From: Oscillospiraceae bacterium
Lineage (GTDB): Bacteria > Bacillota > Clostridia > Oscillospirales > Ruminococcaceae
DNA: 56,064 bases
Assembly (NCBI GenBank): GCA_017460955.1
Contig: JAFTZY010000076.1
Span: forward strand, 1 to 56,064
Direction: 5' to 3'
Position numbers and translations under genes: made by a program
Part shown: in pieces, positions 1 to 9,904 of the stretch
Numbering within the stretch: position 1 is the first letter of the stretch
How the letters are laid out: every line of letters starts with the position of its first letter
Notes under the pieces: generated by a model
What the model was told of the DNA's origin: nothing
Database searches by the model: none
Seen by the model: the letters and a program-made list of their open reading frames with translations, nothing else

Positions 1-1859
1 ACCAGAACCAGAATCAGAATCAGAATCAGAACCGCCAGGGCGGACAGGGACGCCGCCGCTACACCGTGCGCAGACCCGCCCGCAAGCCGAAGAAGTCGGA
101 GCAGGCCATGCTCCTGCAGGCCCAGCAGAATGCGCAGCAGCCTGCACAGAAGTCCCGCTCCCATCAGAACCAGAACCAGAAGGGACGTTCCGGCAGCCGC
201 CGCACGCCCGTGCGCATCATCCCGCTCGGCGGCCTCGGTGAGATCGGCAAGAACATGACCGTGTTCGAGTGCAGCAACGATATGTTCATCCTCGACTGCG
301 GCCTTGCCTTCCCGGATGCCGAGATGCCCGGCGTGGACATCGTCATCCCGGACTTCACCTATGTCGAGCGCAACCAGGATAAGCTGCGCGGCATCGTCAT
401 CACCCACGGACATGAGGACCATATCGGCGGCCTTGCCTACCTGCTCAAGAAGGTGAATGCCCCCGTGTACGGCTCCGGCATGACCATCGGCCTGATCAAG
501 CACAAGCTCGAGGAGCACGGACTGCTCGGCAAGGTCTCCCTGAATGTCGTCGAGCCGCGCAAGACCGTGAAGATGGGCTGCATGGCCGTGGAATTCATCA
601 AGGTCAACCACTCCATCCCGGGCTCGATGGGCATGGCCATCCATACCCCCGCCGGCATCCTTGTGCATACGGGCGACTTCAAGGTGGATTTCTCCCCCAT
701 CGACGGCGGCCCCATCGATCTGGCCCGCTTCGGGGAGCTCGGCAGCAAGGGCGTGCTTGCCCTGATGGCGGATTCCACGAATGCCGAGCGTCCGGGCTAT
801 ACGCAGTCCGAGCGCAAGGTCGGCGAGAGCTTTGACAAGCTCTTTGCCAGAGCCGGCAACCGCCGCATCATCATCGCCACCTTCTCCTCGAACATCCACA
901 GAGTCCAGCAGATCATCAATATGGCCTCGGCCTGCGGCAGAAAGGTCGCCGTGCTCGGGCGCAGCATGATCAACGTCATCTCGACTGCACTGGAGCTCGG
1001 GTACCTCGAGGTCCCCAAAAACACCATCATCGACATTGAAACGGTCAATCAGTATCCGCCCGAAAAGCTTGTGCTCATCACCACCGGCAGCCAGGGCGAG
1101 CCGATGTCCGCACTGACCCGCATGGCCATGCATGACCATAAGAAGGTCAATATCACGCCGATGGATTTCATCATCATCTCGGCCACCCCCATCCCCGGCA
1201 ACGAGAAGCACGTCACCCGCGTGGTCAATGAGCTGCTCAAGTCCGGTGCGGAGGTCATCTATGAGTCCATGTACGAGGTCCATGTCTCCGGCCATGCCTG
1301 CCAGGAGGAGCTCAAGCTCATGATGACCCTGACAAAGCCGAAGTTCTTCCTGCCGATGCACGGCGAGTACAAGCACCAGGTCAAGAACCGCGGACTTGCC
1401 ATGGAGCTGGGCATCCCGAAGGAAAACATCCTCATCGCCTCCATCGGCAACATCATCGAGACCGACGGCCAGAAGCTCCAGATCGTGGGGCAGGCTCCCT
1501 CCGGACGCACCCTCGTGGACGGTCTGGGCGTGGGCGATGTCGGCTCGGTCGTGCTGCGTGACAGAAAGCACCTTGCCGAGGACGGCCTCATCATCATCGT
1601 GGTCGGTGTCAACAAGTCCACCGGCGAGGTCGTGGCAGGCCCCGACATCATTTCAAGAGGCTTTGTCTATGTGCGCGAGGCCGAGGAGCTCATGGTCGAG
1701 GCAAGACAGCTTCTGTGCCATACCCTTGCCGAGTGCTCCGTGTACGAGCTCAAGGAATGGAATTCCCTCAAGGGCAGGCTGCGTGATGCCCTGAGCGACT
1801 ATATCTTCGGAAAGACCAAGAGAAGCCCGATGATCCTCCCGATCATCATGGAGGTCTGA
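1..1859 (+). CDS. rnj: Ribonuclease J, 5'-truncated by window edge
   Basis: Metallo-beta-lactamase/beta-CASP ribonuclease with 5'-3' exo- and endonuclease activity in mRNA decay and rRNA maturation. The frame is open from base 3, so the true start is upstream. A GTG at 66 is the first possible start inside the window, but 21 in-frame codons before it continue the same low-complexity sequence. Counting from that GTG, the core begins near residue 47, the zinc motif HGHEDH is at 114-119, and beta-CASP and C-terminal parts follow, including SGHACQEE and a family-typical end. Ahead of the core lies a basic tail of at least 67 residues made of Gln-Asn repeats and Arg/Gly-rich stretches; B. subtilis RNase J1 lacks such a tail. 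gdpP follows 35 bases downstream. Identity is secure; the tail's role is unknown. Confidence 0.95.
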   Translation, partial: QNQNQNQNQNRQGGQGRRRYTVRRPARKPKKSEQAMLLQAQQNAQQPAQKSRSHQNQNQKGRSGSRRTPVRIIPLGGLGEIGKNMTVFECSNDMFILDCGLAFPDAEMPGVDIVIPDFTYVERNQDKLRGIVITHGHEDHIGGLAYLLKKVNAPVYGSGMTIGLIKHKLEEHGLLGKVSLNVVEPRKTVKMGCMAVEFIKVNHSIPGSMGMAIHTPAGILVHTGDFKVDFSPIDGGPIDLARFGELGSKGVLALMADSTNAERPGYTQSERKVGESFDKLFARAGNRRIIIATFSSNIHRVQQIINMASACGRKVAVLGRSMINVISTALELGYLEVPKNTIIDIETVNQYPPEKLVLITTGSQGEPMSALTRMAMHDHKKVNITPMDFIIISATPIPGNEKHVTRVVNELLKSGAEVIYESMYEVHVSGHACQEELKLMMTLTKPKFFLPMHGEYKHQVKNRGLAMELGIPKENILIASIGNIIETDGQKLQIVGQAPSGRTLVDGLGVGDVGSVVLRDRKHLAEDGLIIIVVGVNKSTGEVVAGPDIISRGFVYVREAEELMVEARQLLCHTLAECSVYELKEWNSLKGRLRDALSDYIFGKTKRSPMILPIIMEV

Positions 1860-1894
1860 GCGCTTCTTGAACGTTTCCTGAAGGAGGTGAGAGG

Positions 1895-3841
1895 TTGAAG
1901 CCAAGATCCCATTTTCTGGCGGCGGCACTGGTCGTGCTGCTGGTGCTTGCCACGCTGCTGCCCGGCATCGCCCTGATGCTCCGGGGGGAGCGCTACGGAT
2001 GGTGCTACTGCGTACCGGCGCTGGCCTTTGCAGCCGCCGTGGCACTCGTTGCCGCCTATGCGGACCGGCACCGCGTCCGCTATGTTGCCAAGCTGTCCGA
2101 GAGCTGTGATAACGCAAAACTTTCGGCCCTGCAGCAGCTGCCCGTGGGCCTGTGCGTGGTCAACGAGAACGGGCTCCTCGTGCAGCAGAATGAGTTCTTC
2201 CGCGAGGACGTCCTGTCCGGACGGGATCTGTTCGGCCGCAGCCTCTATGCGCTGATCCCCGTGGATCCCGCCCTTGACGAGCAGGAGATCCAGTGGCAGC
2301 AGCGCTGCTACCATGTCTCCTCCATCCCCTATGAGCAGGACGGGGCACGCCTGACCGCCTTCCTGTGGCAGGACGTGACCGAGCTCGAGCAGCTGCGGCA
2401 GGACTATGTGAATACCCGCCCCTGCGTGCTGCTTCTGGTGGTGGACAATTACGAGGACCTGATCCAGAACGCCAAGGAGAGCGTCAAGCTCGAGATCAGT
2501 GTGGCCATCGAGAAGCTTCTGGAGAATCTGCTTACCCAGACGGGCGGCGTGATGCGCCGGCTCAAGAATGACCGGTTCTTCATCGTGATCGAGGAGCAGC
2601 ATGTGCAGCGGCTCATTGCCGGAAAGTTCAAGCTGCTCGATGATGCCAGGAGCATCCGCGTGGATGAGAAGAACTGCGTGACCTTCTCGATCGGCGTGGG
2701 CTCGGGCGCGATGACGCTCCAGGACAGCGAGCGCTATGCCGTGCAGAGCCTGGATATGGCGATCGGACGCGGCGGCGACCAGGCCGCGGTCAAGACGGAG
2801 AACGGCTTCCGCTTCTTCGGCGGCGTCTCCAAGGGCGTGGAAAAGAAATCCCGCGCCAAGACCCGTATCATCGCCGGTGCCGTGCAGGAGCTGATCCTCA
2901 ACAGCCGCAATGTGTACCTCATGGGCCATCGCTTCGGGGATTTCGATTCCATCGGCGGCTGCTGCGGCTTAGCAGGAGCCGTGCGCCTGATGGGCGTGCC
3001 GGTCCATGTGGTGGTCGATCCGGAGAGGAATCTGTCCGGCCAGCTCATCGATCTGGTCCGGGAGGAGGCCGGGGAGGAGCTGTTCATCACCCCCCAGCAG
3101 GCCCTGGAGGGGATCACCGAGAACACCCTGCTCATCATCGTGGATACCCATAACAAGGACATTCTTGAGAGCCCGGCACTGTACCAGGCTGCCAAAAAGG
3201 TCGTGGTCATCGACCACCACCGCAAGAATGTGAACTATGTGGACAATGCACTGGTGTTCCACCACGAGCCGTATGCCTCGAGTGCCTGCGAAATGGTCGC
3301 AGAGCTCCTGCAATATTTCCGGCTGCGGGAAACACCCGATTCGCTGTATGCGGATTGTCTGCTTTCGGGCATCATGCTCGATACCAAGAATTTCATCATG
3401 CGCACGGGCGTGCGGACCTTCGAGGCAGCGGCCTATCTGCGCCGGATCGGTGCGGATACGGTCCGGGTCAAGGGACTCTTTTCCGGGTCGATCGAGGCCT
3501 ACCGCAGCCGCACGGAGATCGTCAGCTCCGCACAGCTCACCGGGCGCTATGCCATTGCCATTGCCCCGGAGGGCGTATCGGATATCCGGCTTGCAGCCCC
3601 GCAGGCAGCCGATGAGCTTCTGAGCATCAGCCATGTGGAGGCAGCCTTCGTGATCTACGCCGTGGGCGATGCGATCTCCATTTCGGCACGCTCCCTCGGT
3701 GCGGTCAATGTGCAGGTCATTATGGAACAGCTCGGCGGCGGCGGTCACCAGACCATGGCCGCCACACAGATCACCGATGTCACACCCGGGGAGGCCAAGG
3801 AACGCCTCCTGCGGGTGCTTGAGGAACAAAGCAGCGAATAG
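1895..3841 (+). CDS. gdpP: c-di-AMP phosphodiesterase GdpP (GGDEF/DHH-DHHA1)
   Basis: Membrane phosphodiesterase that hydrolyses c-di-AMP to pApA. The TTG start at 1895 is chosen because AAGGAGGTG lies 7 to 15 bases upstream. The 648 residues contain two N-terminal membrane helices (about 5-25 and 32-50), a PAS-like region, a degenerate GGDEF domain (about 170-300) lacking a true GGDEF signature, and a DHH/DHHA1 module. Visible metal-site motifs are [18 protein letters not shown] and IDHHRKN near residue 438; GGGGH near the C-terminus marks DHHA1. Length and order match B. subtilis GdpP (659 residues). gdpP-rplI-dnaB is a conserved Firmicute cluster and the spacing to rplI is 26 bases. The matching synthase CdaA is encoded at 34220-35095. 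Confidence 0.95.
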   Translation: MKPRSHFLAAALVVLLVLATLLPGIALMLRGERYGWCYCVPALAFAAAVALVAAYADRHRVRYVAKLSESCDNAKLSALQQLPVGLCVVNENGLLVQQNEFFREDVLSGRDLFGRSLYALIPVDPALDEQEIQWQQRCYHVSSIPYEQDGARLTAFLWQDVTELEQLRQDYVNTRPCVLLLVVDNYEDLIQNAKESVKLEISVAIEKLLENLLTQTGGVMRRLKNDRFFIVIEEQHVQRLIAGKFKLLDDARSIRVDEKNCVTFSIGVGSGAMTLQDSERYAVQSLDMAIGRGGDQAAVKTENGFRFFGGVSKGVEKKSRAKTRIIAGAVQELILNSRNVYLMGHRFGDFDSIGGCCGLAGAVRLMGVPVHVVVDPERNLSGQLIDLVREEAGEELFITPQQALEGITENTLLIIVDTHNKDILESPALYQAAKKVVVIDHHRKNVNYVDNALVFHHEPYASSACEMVAELLQYFRLRETPDSLYADCLLSGIMLDTKNFIMRTGVRTFEAAAYLRRIGADTVRVKGLFSGSIEAYRSRTEIVSSAQLTGRYAIAIAPEGVSDIRLAAPQAADELLSISHVEAAFVIYAVGDAISISARSLGAVNVQVIMEQLGGGGHQTMAATQITDVTPGEAKERLLRVLEEQSSE

Positions 3842-3867
3842 CTGCCATATCGAAAGGACGGATCATC

Positions 3868-4314
3868 ATGAAGGTCATTTTCACACAGGATGTCAAGGGC
3901 TCGGGCAAGAAGGGTGAGGTCAAGAACGTCGCCGACGGCTATGCCCGGAATATGCTCATCAAGAAGGGACTTGCCGTGGAGGCCACCCCGGAGAACATCA
4001 ACCACCTCCAGGGCCAGCAGGCCTCGGCACAGCACAAGGTCGATGTCGAGCGTCAGAACGCCATGGACATCAAGGCAAAGATCGACGGCAAGACTGTCAA
4101 TGTCCCCGCCAAGGCAGGTGCCGGCGGAAAGCTCTTCGGCTCGGTGACGGCCGCACAGGTCGCCTCGTGCCTGGAAAAGCAGTACGGCACAGCCGTGGAT
4201 AAGAAGAAGATCACCCTCGGCTCGGAGATCAAGGCCTTCGGGACCTTTTCCGCCGAGATCCGCCTGTATACGGGCGTGAGTGCTTCCGTGACCGTGGAGG
4301 TCACCGAGGCGTAA
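3868..4314 (+). CDS. rplI: 50S ribosomal protein L9
   Basis: Two-domain large-subunit protein that binds 23S rRNA near the L1 stalk. The 148-residue length is normal. The N-terminal domain begins with [19 protein letters not shown], contains [17 protein letters not shown], and is followed by a long Lys/Gln-rich connecting helix and the C-terminal domain ending VTVEVTEA. Start is the ATG at 3868 after AAAGGACGG. It sits between gdpP and dnaB, as in Bacillus. A GC-rich hairpin with a weak T-run separates it from dnaB. Confidence 0.97.
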   Translation: MKVIFTQDVKGSGKKGEVKNVADGYARNMLIKKGLAVEATPENINHLQGQQASAQHKVDVERQNAMDIKAKIDGKTVNVPAKAGAGGKLFGSVTAAQVASCLEKQYGTAVDKKKITLGSEIKAFGTFSAEIRLYTGVSASVTVEVTEA

Positions 4315-4327
4315 GAACACATCCGAT

Positions 4328-4364
4328 AAGCCGCCCCCTGCACGGACCGCAGGGGCGGCTTGTT
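4328..4364 (+). terminator. Hairpin between rplI and dnaB
   Basis: AAGCCGCCCCCTGC and GCAGGGGCGGCTT pair with one bulged C around a seven-base loop, followed by GTTT. The short T-run suggests a leaky terminator that lets some transcription reach dnaB. Confidence 0.65.
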
Positions 4365-4386
4365 TCGCCGGAGAGGAGGAAACCGC

Positions 4387-5736
4387 ATGCCGGGACAAGC
4401 CGATTATCATGATATGGACATGCCCTACAGCCTGGAGGCGGAGCAGACCGTGCTCGGTGCCGTGCTCATCAATTCCGATGTGCTCGGGGTCGTGCTCGAG
4501 CGTGTCCGGCCGGAGTGCTTCTACATCGACCAGCACCGGGCGCTGTTCACCATCATGGTGCAGATGTTCACCGCCGGCAAGAAGGCGGACATCATCACCG
4601 TACTCAACGAGGCCGTGGCTGCCGGGATCTTTGAGACCGCTGCCGAGGGCCGCAATTATCTGGCCAATCTCATCAATATGGTGCCCGCCGTGTCCAATGT
4701 CGGCAGCTATTGTGAGATCATTGTCAACAAGTACTACATACGCACGCTCGCCGAGATCGCCAAGGGCATCCTGTCGGATGTGGTGAGCGGCGAGACTGAT
4801 GCGGGGCTCCTGCTCGATGCCGCCGAGCAGCGCATTTTCGACATCCGGCAGGGACGCGAGGTCACGGGCCTGGTCCCCATCCGGGAGATCGTCGCACAGA
4901 CCTACAACCACATCGGGCAGATGGCCGGCCCCGACCGGGAGGCCTACCTTGGCACGAGCTCCGGCTTTACGCACCTGGATGCCGTGACCTCGGGCCTGAA
5001 CAAGTCCGACCTCATCCTCATCGCTGCGCGTCCCGCCATGGGCAAGACCGCCTTTGCGCTGAACATTGCCCAGAATGTCGCCAAAAACAACCGGGAGAAG
5101 GACATCTGCATCTTCTCGCTCGAGATGCCCCGGGAACAGCTCGTGTCCCGTCTGCTCTCGTCGGCCGCGCAGGTGGATTCCCATAAGCTGCGCAACGGCC
5201 GTCTGACGGGGGATGACTGGGTGCGCCTTGCCTCCGGTGCCAGCTACCTGTCGGAAATGCCGCTGTACATCGACGATACCGCCAGCATCACCGTGCAGCA
5301 GATCAAGGCAAAGCTCCGGCGCATGAAGAACCTCGGCCTTGTCATCATCGACTACCTCGGCCTCATCCAGACGACGCTGCGCACCGAGAACCGCGTGCAG
5401 ATCGTCGGCGAGATCACCCGGCAGCTCAAGATCATGGCCAAGGAGCTCAATGTGCCGGTCATCCTGCTCTCCCAGCTCTCCCGCGGACCGGAGAGCCGTA
5501 CCGACAAGCGCCCGATGCTCTCGGACCTGCGTGAATCCGGCTCCATCGAGCAGGATGCGGACATCGTACTCTTTCTCTACCGCGATGCGTACTATAATAA
5601 GGAGAGCAAGACGCCGAACGTGGCAGAATGCATCGTTGCCAAGAACCGCCACGGCGAGACCGGCACGATCAATCTGATCTGGGACGGCCAGTTCACGCGC
5701 TTCACCACCATGGAAAAATCCGATGCGCCCGCTTGA
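4387..5736 (+). CDS. dnaB: Replicative DNA helicase DnaB
   Basis: Hexameric helicase of the replication fork (called DnaC in B. subtilis). I chose the ATG at 4387 because GAGAGGAGGA ends 6 bases before it; the frame is open a little further upstream, but that stretch lies in the terminator hairpin. The 449 residues begin with the primase-interacting N-terminal domain (PYSLEAEQTVLGA), then the RecA-like core with Walker A in ARPAMGKTAFALN, Walker B in LVIIDYLGLI, and the LSQLSRGPESR and SDLRESGSIEQDAD motifs. The 3' end overlaps tilS by 14 bases, which implies translational coupling. Confidence 0.97.
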   Translation: MPGQADYHDMDMPYSLEAEQTVLGAVLINSDVLGVVLERVRPECFYIDQHRALFTIMVQMFTAGKKADIITVLNEAVAAGIFETAAEGRNYLANLINMVPAVSNVGSYCEIIVNKYYIRTLAEIAKGILSDVVSGETDAGLLLDAAEQRIFDIRQGREVTGLVPIREIVAQTYNHIGQMAGPDREAYLGTSSGFTHLDAVTSGLNKSDLILIAARPAMGKTAFALNIAQNVAKNNREKDICIFSLEMPREQLVSRLLSSAAQVDSHKLRNGRLTGDDWVRLASGASYLSEMPLYIDDTASITVQQIKAKLRRMKNLGLVIIDYLGLIQTTLRTENRVQIVGEITRQLKIMAKELNVPVILLSQLSRGPESRTDKRPMLSDLRESGSIEQDADIVLFLYRDAYYNKESKTPNVAECIVAKNRHGETGTINLIWDGQFTRFTTMEKSDAPA

Positions 5737-7057
5737 TGCCGCAGCACGGTTCTTCCGGGAGCACGGCATCCATGATGCCCGTGTGACCTGTGCGCTCTCG
5801 GGCGGCGCGGACAGCGTCGTGCTCCTGCACTGCCTGATGCAGCTGCGGGAGCGCTTCTCCCTCAGTGTCGATGCCGTCCATGTCCAGCATGGCCTGAGAG
5901 GGGAGGAGAGCGACCGGGACGAGGCCTTCTGCCGCACGCTTTGCGCATCCCATGGGATCGCGCTCACCGTGCAGGCCGTGGATGCGGCGGGCACGGCAGG
6001 GGCGCGGGGGATGTCCCTCGAAACGGCGGCCCGGGAATGCCGGTATGCCGTATTTGCGCAGTTCCCGTGCGTGGCGACCGCCCACACTGCCTCCGACCAG
6101 ACCGAGACCGTCCTCCTGCATCTTGCACGCGGGACCGGCCTGCGCGGATTGTGCGGCATCCCGCCGGAGCGTCCGGGCGTGATCCGACCCCTGCTGCACT
6201 CGACCCGTGCGGAGGTGGAGGCCTATGCCGCGCAGGAGGGTCTTGCGTTTGTGACCGACTCGACCAATGCCGATGTGCGCTTTTCGCGCAACTATATGAG
6301 GCAGTGCGTGATCCCGCCCCTGCGGGAGCGCTATCCTGCCATCGAGCGCAGCATCACTGCCATGACACAGCTTTTGCGGGAGGAGGAGGACTATCTCACC
6401 CAGCAGGCCGATGCCGCCTACCGCGCTGCCCTGCAGCCGGACGGCTCCCTGACGGGACTGGGGTCTCTGCATCCGGCCATGCAGCGGCGGGTCATCCGGC
6501 GGTTTCTTGCGGCGCACGGTCTGCATGATGCCTCCGCACAGGTCCTTGCCGTGCAGGCGCTCCTGCAAGGGGGCGGCAGACTTGAGCCCGAACGGGACGG
6601 CAGATGGATCTGTGTGAGCCGGGATACCCTGTGCCTTGTGACGCCGGGAGCCCCGGAGGAGACGGTGCTGCAAATGGGGGACAACCGGGTGTTTCCCGGG
6701 CTAACCGTCCGGGCCGCGCTCGTGACGCGGGAGGATCCGCAGGAATTTTCAAGAATTCACACAATGTTTGCAAATTCCGTGCTCGATTATGATATAATAA
6801 AAGGGTGTGCAGTGCTGCACGGACGCAGACCGGGACTCCGGATGCGGCCCGCAGACAGGGCGCATACCGTGCAGATCAAGAAGTGGCTCGGCACGCTCCC
6901 GCCCAGGGAGCGGCCCTTTGTACACTTCCTCTCCGATGACGAGGGACTCCTCTGGACCGAGGGGCTTGGTGCTGCGCTGCGGTGCGCCGTGACACCGGCC
7001 ACACAGAAAATGCTGGTACTCACTGTTTGTCACAGAACATACACAGAATGCACATAA
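5723..7057 (+). CDS. tilS: tRNA(Ile)-lysidine synthetase TilS
   Basis: Modifies C34 of the CAU-anticodon tRNA(Ile) with lysine and ATP so that it reads AUA. The 444-residue protein has the PP-loop SGGADSVVLL near residue 28, HGLRG and the conserved SLETAARECRYAVF region, then TilS substrate-binding and C-terminal domains (GRRPGLRMRPAD, IKKWLGTLPPRERPFV). The ATG at 5723 lies inside the end of dnaB. As in Bacillus, ftsH follows, although hpt, often found between them, is missing. An AT-rich patch near 6750-6805 contains an extended -10 promoter-like sequence within the gene. Confidence 0.93.
   Translation: MRPLDAAARFFREHGIHDARVTCALSGGADSVVLLHCLMQLRERFSLSVDAVHVQHGLRGEESDRDEAFCRTLCASHGIALTVQAVDAAGTAGARGMSLETAARECRYAVFAQFPCVATAHTASDQTETVLLHLARGTGLRGLCGIPPERPGVIRPLLHSTRAEVEAYAAQEGLAFVTDSTNADVRFSRNYMRQCVIPPLRERYPAIERSITAMTQLLREEEDYLTQQADAAYRAALQPDGSLTGLGSLHPAMQRRVIRRFLAAHGLHDASAQVLAVQALLQGGGRLEPERDGRWICVSRDTLCLVTPGAPEETVLQMGDNRVFPGLTVRAALVTREDPQEFSRIHTMFANSVLDYDIIKGCAVLHGRRPGLRMRPADRAHTVQIKKWLGTLPPRERPFVHFLSDDEGLLWTEGLGAALRCAVTPATQKMLVLTVCHRTYTECT
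6768..6798 (+). promoter_or_regulatory. Possible intragenic promoter inside tilS
   Basis: An extended -10 element, TGATATAAT (6790-6798), stands in an AT-rich island of otherwise GC-rich coding sequence, with TTGCAA at 6768-6773 and a 19-base spacer, longer than ideal. It could provide a second promoter for ftsH. It may also be chance, since the codons make sense for TilS. Confidence 0.3.
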
Positions 7058-7076
7058 GCTCATCACATAGGTGGTG

Positions 7077-7120
7077 TATACTAAAGCATCAAATTAGCAG
7101 TCAGAAAGAGAGAGTGCTAA
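7077..7120 (+). promoter_or_regulatory. ftsH promoter -10 and CIRCE (HrcA) operator
   Basis: The two arms TTAGCAGTC (7094-7102) and GAGTGCTAA (7112-7120) are separated by exactly nine bases. The family consensus is TTAGCACTC-N9-GAGTGCTAA, so only one base differs. A -10-like TATACT lies at 7077-7082, placing the operator over or just after the start site, where HrcA normally represses. No good -35 is visible at 17 bases. This marks ftsH as a probable member of the HrcA heat-shock regulon. Confidence 0.85.
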
Positions 7121-7155
7121 TTTTTTGAAATATAAAAAGATAAGGAGTGGATGAT

Positions 7156-9075
<1,920 letters not shown>

Positions 9076-9086
9076 TGCTTTATCGT

Positions 9087-9121
9087 ATGCAGCACCGGAT
9101 CCTCCCGGTGCTGCATTTTTG
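9087..9121 (+). terminator. Intrinsic terminator of ftsH
   Basis: ATGCAGCACCGG pairs perfectly with CCGGTGCTGCAT around a six-base loop, followed by five T. Confidence 0.92.
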
Positions 9122-9142
9122 TGCAGGACTCACTGCAAAAAA

Positions 9143-9183
9143 CATGAAAAGGACATATGAAGGATACATCCGTTTGCTATACT
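9143..9183 (+). promoter_or_regulatory. Promoter of the two-component operon with 11-bp direct repeats
   Basis: TATACT at 9178-9183 is a good -10. In place of a consensus -35 there are two tandem 11-base direct repeats, CATGAAAAGGA (9143-9153) and CATATGAAGGA (9154-9164), with 8 of 11 bases identical. Direct repeats one helical turn apart at the -35 are typical of OmpR-family sites, so the regulator may activate its own operon. Confidence 0.5.
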
Positions 9184-9219
9184 GAGCTCACAGGAGAACA
9201 CAGAAGGGAGGCACGGGCT

Positions 9220-9894
9220 ATGGAACGCATCCTGCTCATCGAGGACGATCCGGAGATCTGCGAGGTCATCACGGAATACTTTGCCGGCCGCGGTACGCGG
9301 GTGGATGCCGTGCAAAGCGGCGGGGAGGCGGAGCTCCTCATCGTGCAGGGACTGGATGCCTACGCGCTCGTGCTGCTCGATGTCATGCTCCCCGGCGTGG
9401 ACGGCTTTACACTGTGCCGGAAGATCCGGCGGCGCTCGGAGATCCCCGTGATCTTCATCACCGCACGCGGCCGGGAGGAGGACATCCTCTACGGCTTCGA
9501 TCTCGGCTGCGATGACTATGTGGTCAAGCCCGTGCTGCTCTCGGCGCTCCATGCCCGGTGTACCGCCCTTGTGCGGCGTGCGCAGGGCTGCGTGCGGGAT
9601 ACTGTGCTCACCTGCGGAAGGATCCGGCTCGATGTCCGGCGTCTCACCTGCGAAGCGGACGGACGGGAGATCGAGCTTGCACCGAAGGAATTCGCCGTTC
9701 TGCGCTATCTTCTCGAGCACAAGGGCTGGGCGGTCAGCCGGGAGGCGCTGCTCACCCGCATCTGGGGGACGGACTACTTCGGGAGCGACCGGGTCGTGGA
9801 CAATCACATCCGCAAGCTCCGTGCCGCCCTGGGCAGTGCCGGCGGACAGATCCGCACGGTCGTGGGCAGGGGGTACAGGCTTTCGGAGGAATAG
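9220..9894 (+). CDS. OmpR/VanR-type response regulator
   Basis: DNA-binding response regulator, 224 residues. The ATG at 9220 follows AGAAGGGAGG at a good distance; the frame is open further upstream without a ribosome binding site. The receiver domain (1-117) has the acidic pair in IEDDPEICEV, the phosphoacceptor Asp in LLDVMLPG near residue 54, and the conserved Lys in DDYVVKPV. The C-terminal winged helix (about 128-222) contains ELAPKEFAVLRYLLEH and VDNHIRKLRAAL. The kinase gene starts 10 bases after the stop. The signal is unknown; nothing nearby identifies a target operon. Confidence 0.95.
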   Translation: MERILLIEDDPEICEVITEYFAGRGTRVDAVQSGGEAELLIVQGLDAYALVLLDVMLPGVDGFTLCRKIRRRSEIPVIFITARGREEDILYGFDLGCDDYVVKPVLLSALHARCTALVRRAQGCVRDTVLTCGRIRLDVRRLTCEADGREIELAPKEFAVLRYLLEHKGWAVSREALLTRIWGTDYFGSDRVVDNHIRKLRAALGSAGGQIRTVVGRGYRLSEE

Positions 9895-9904
9895 GGGGTA
9901 TCCT

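Noticed and set aside
3745-6159. Open frame of 804 codons on the minus strand across rplI and dnaB
   Set aside because: Antisense to secure housekeeping genes, with the composition of a shadow frame.
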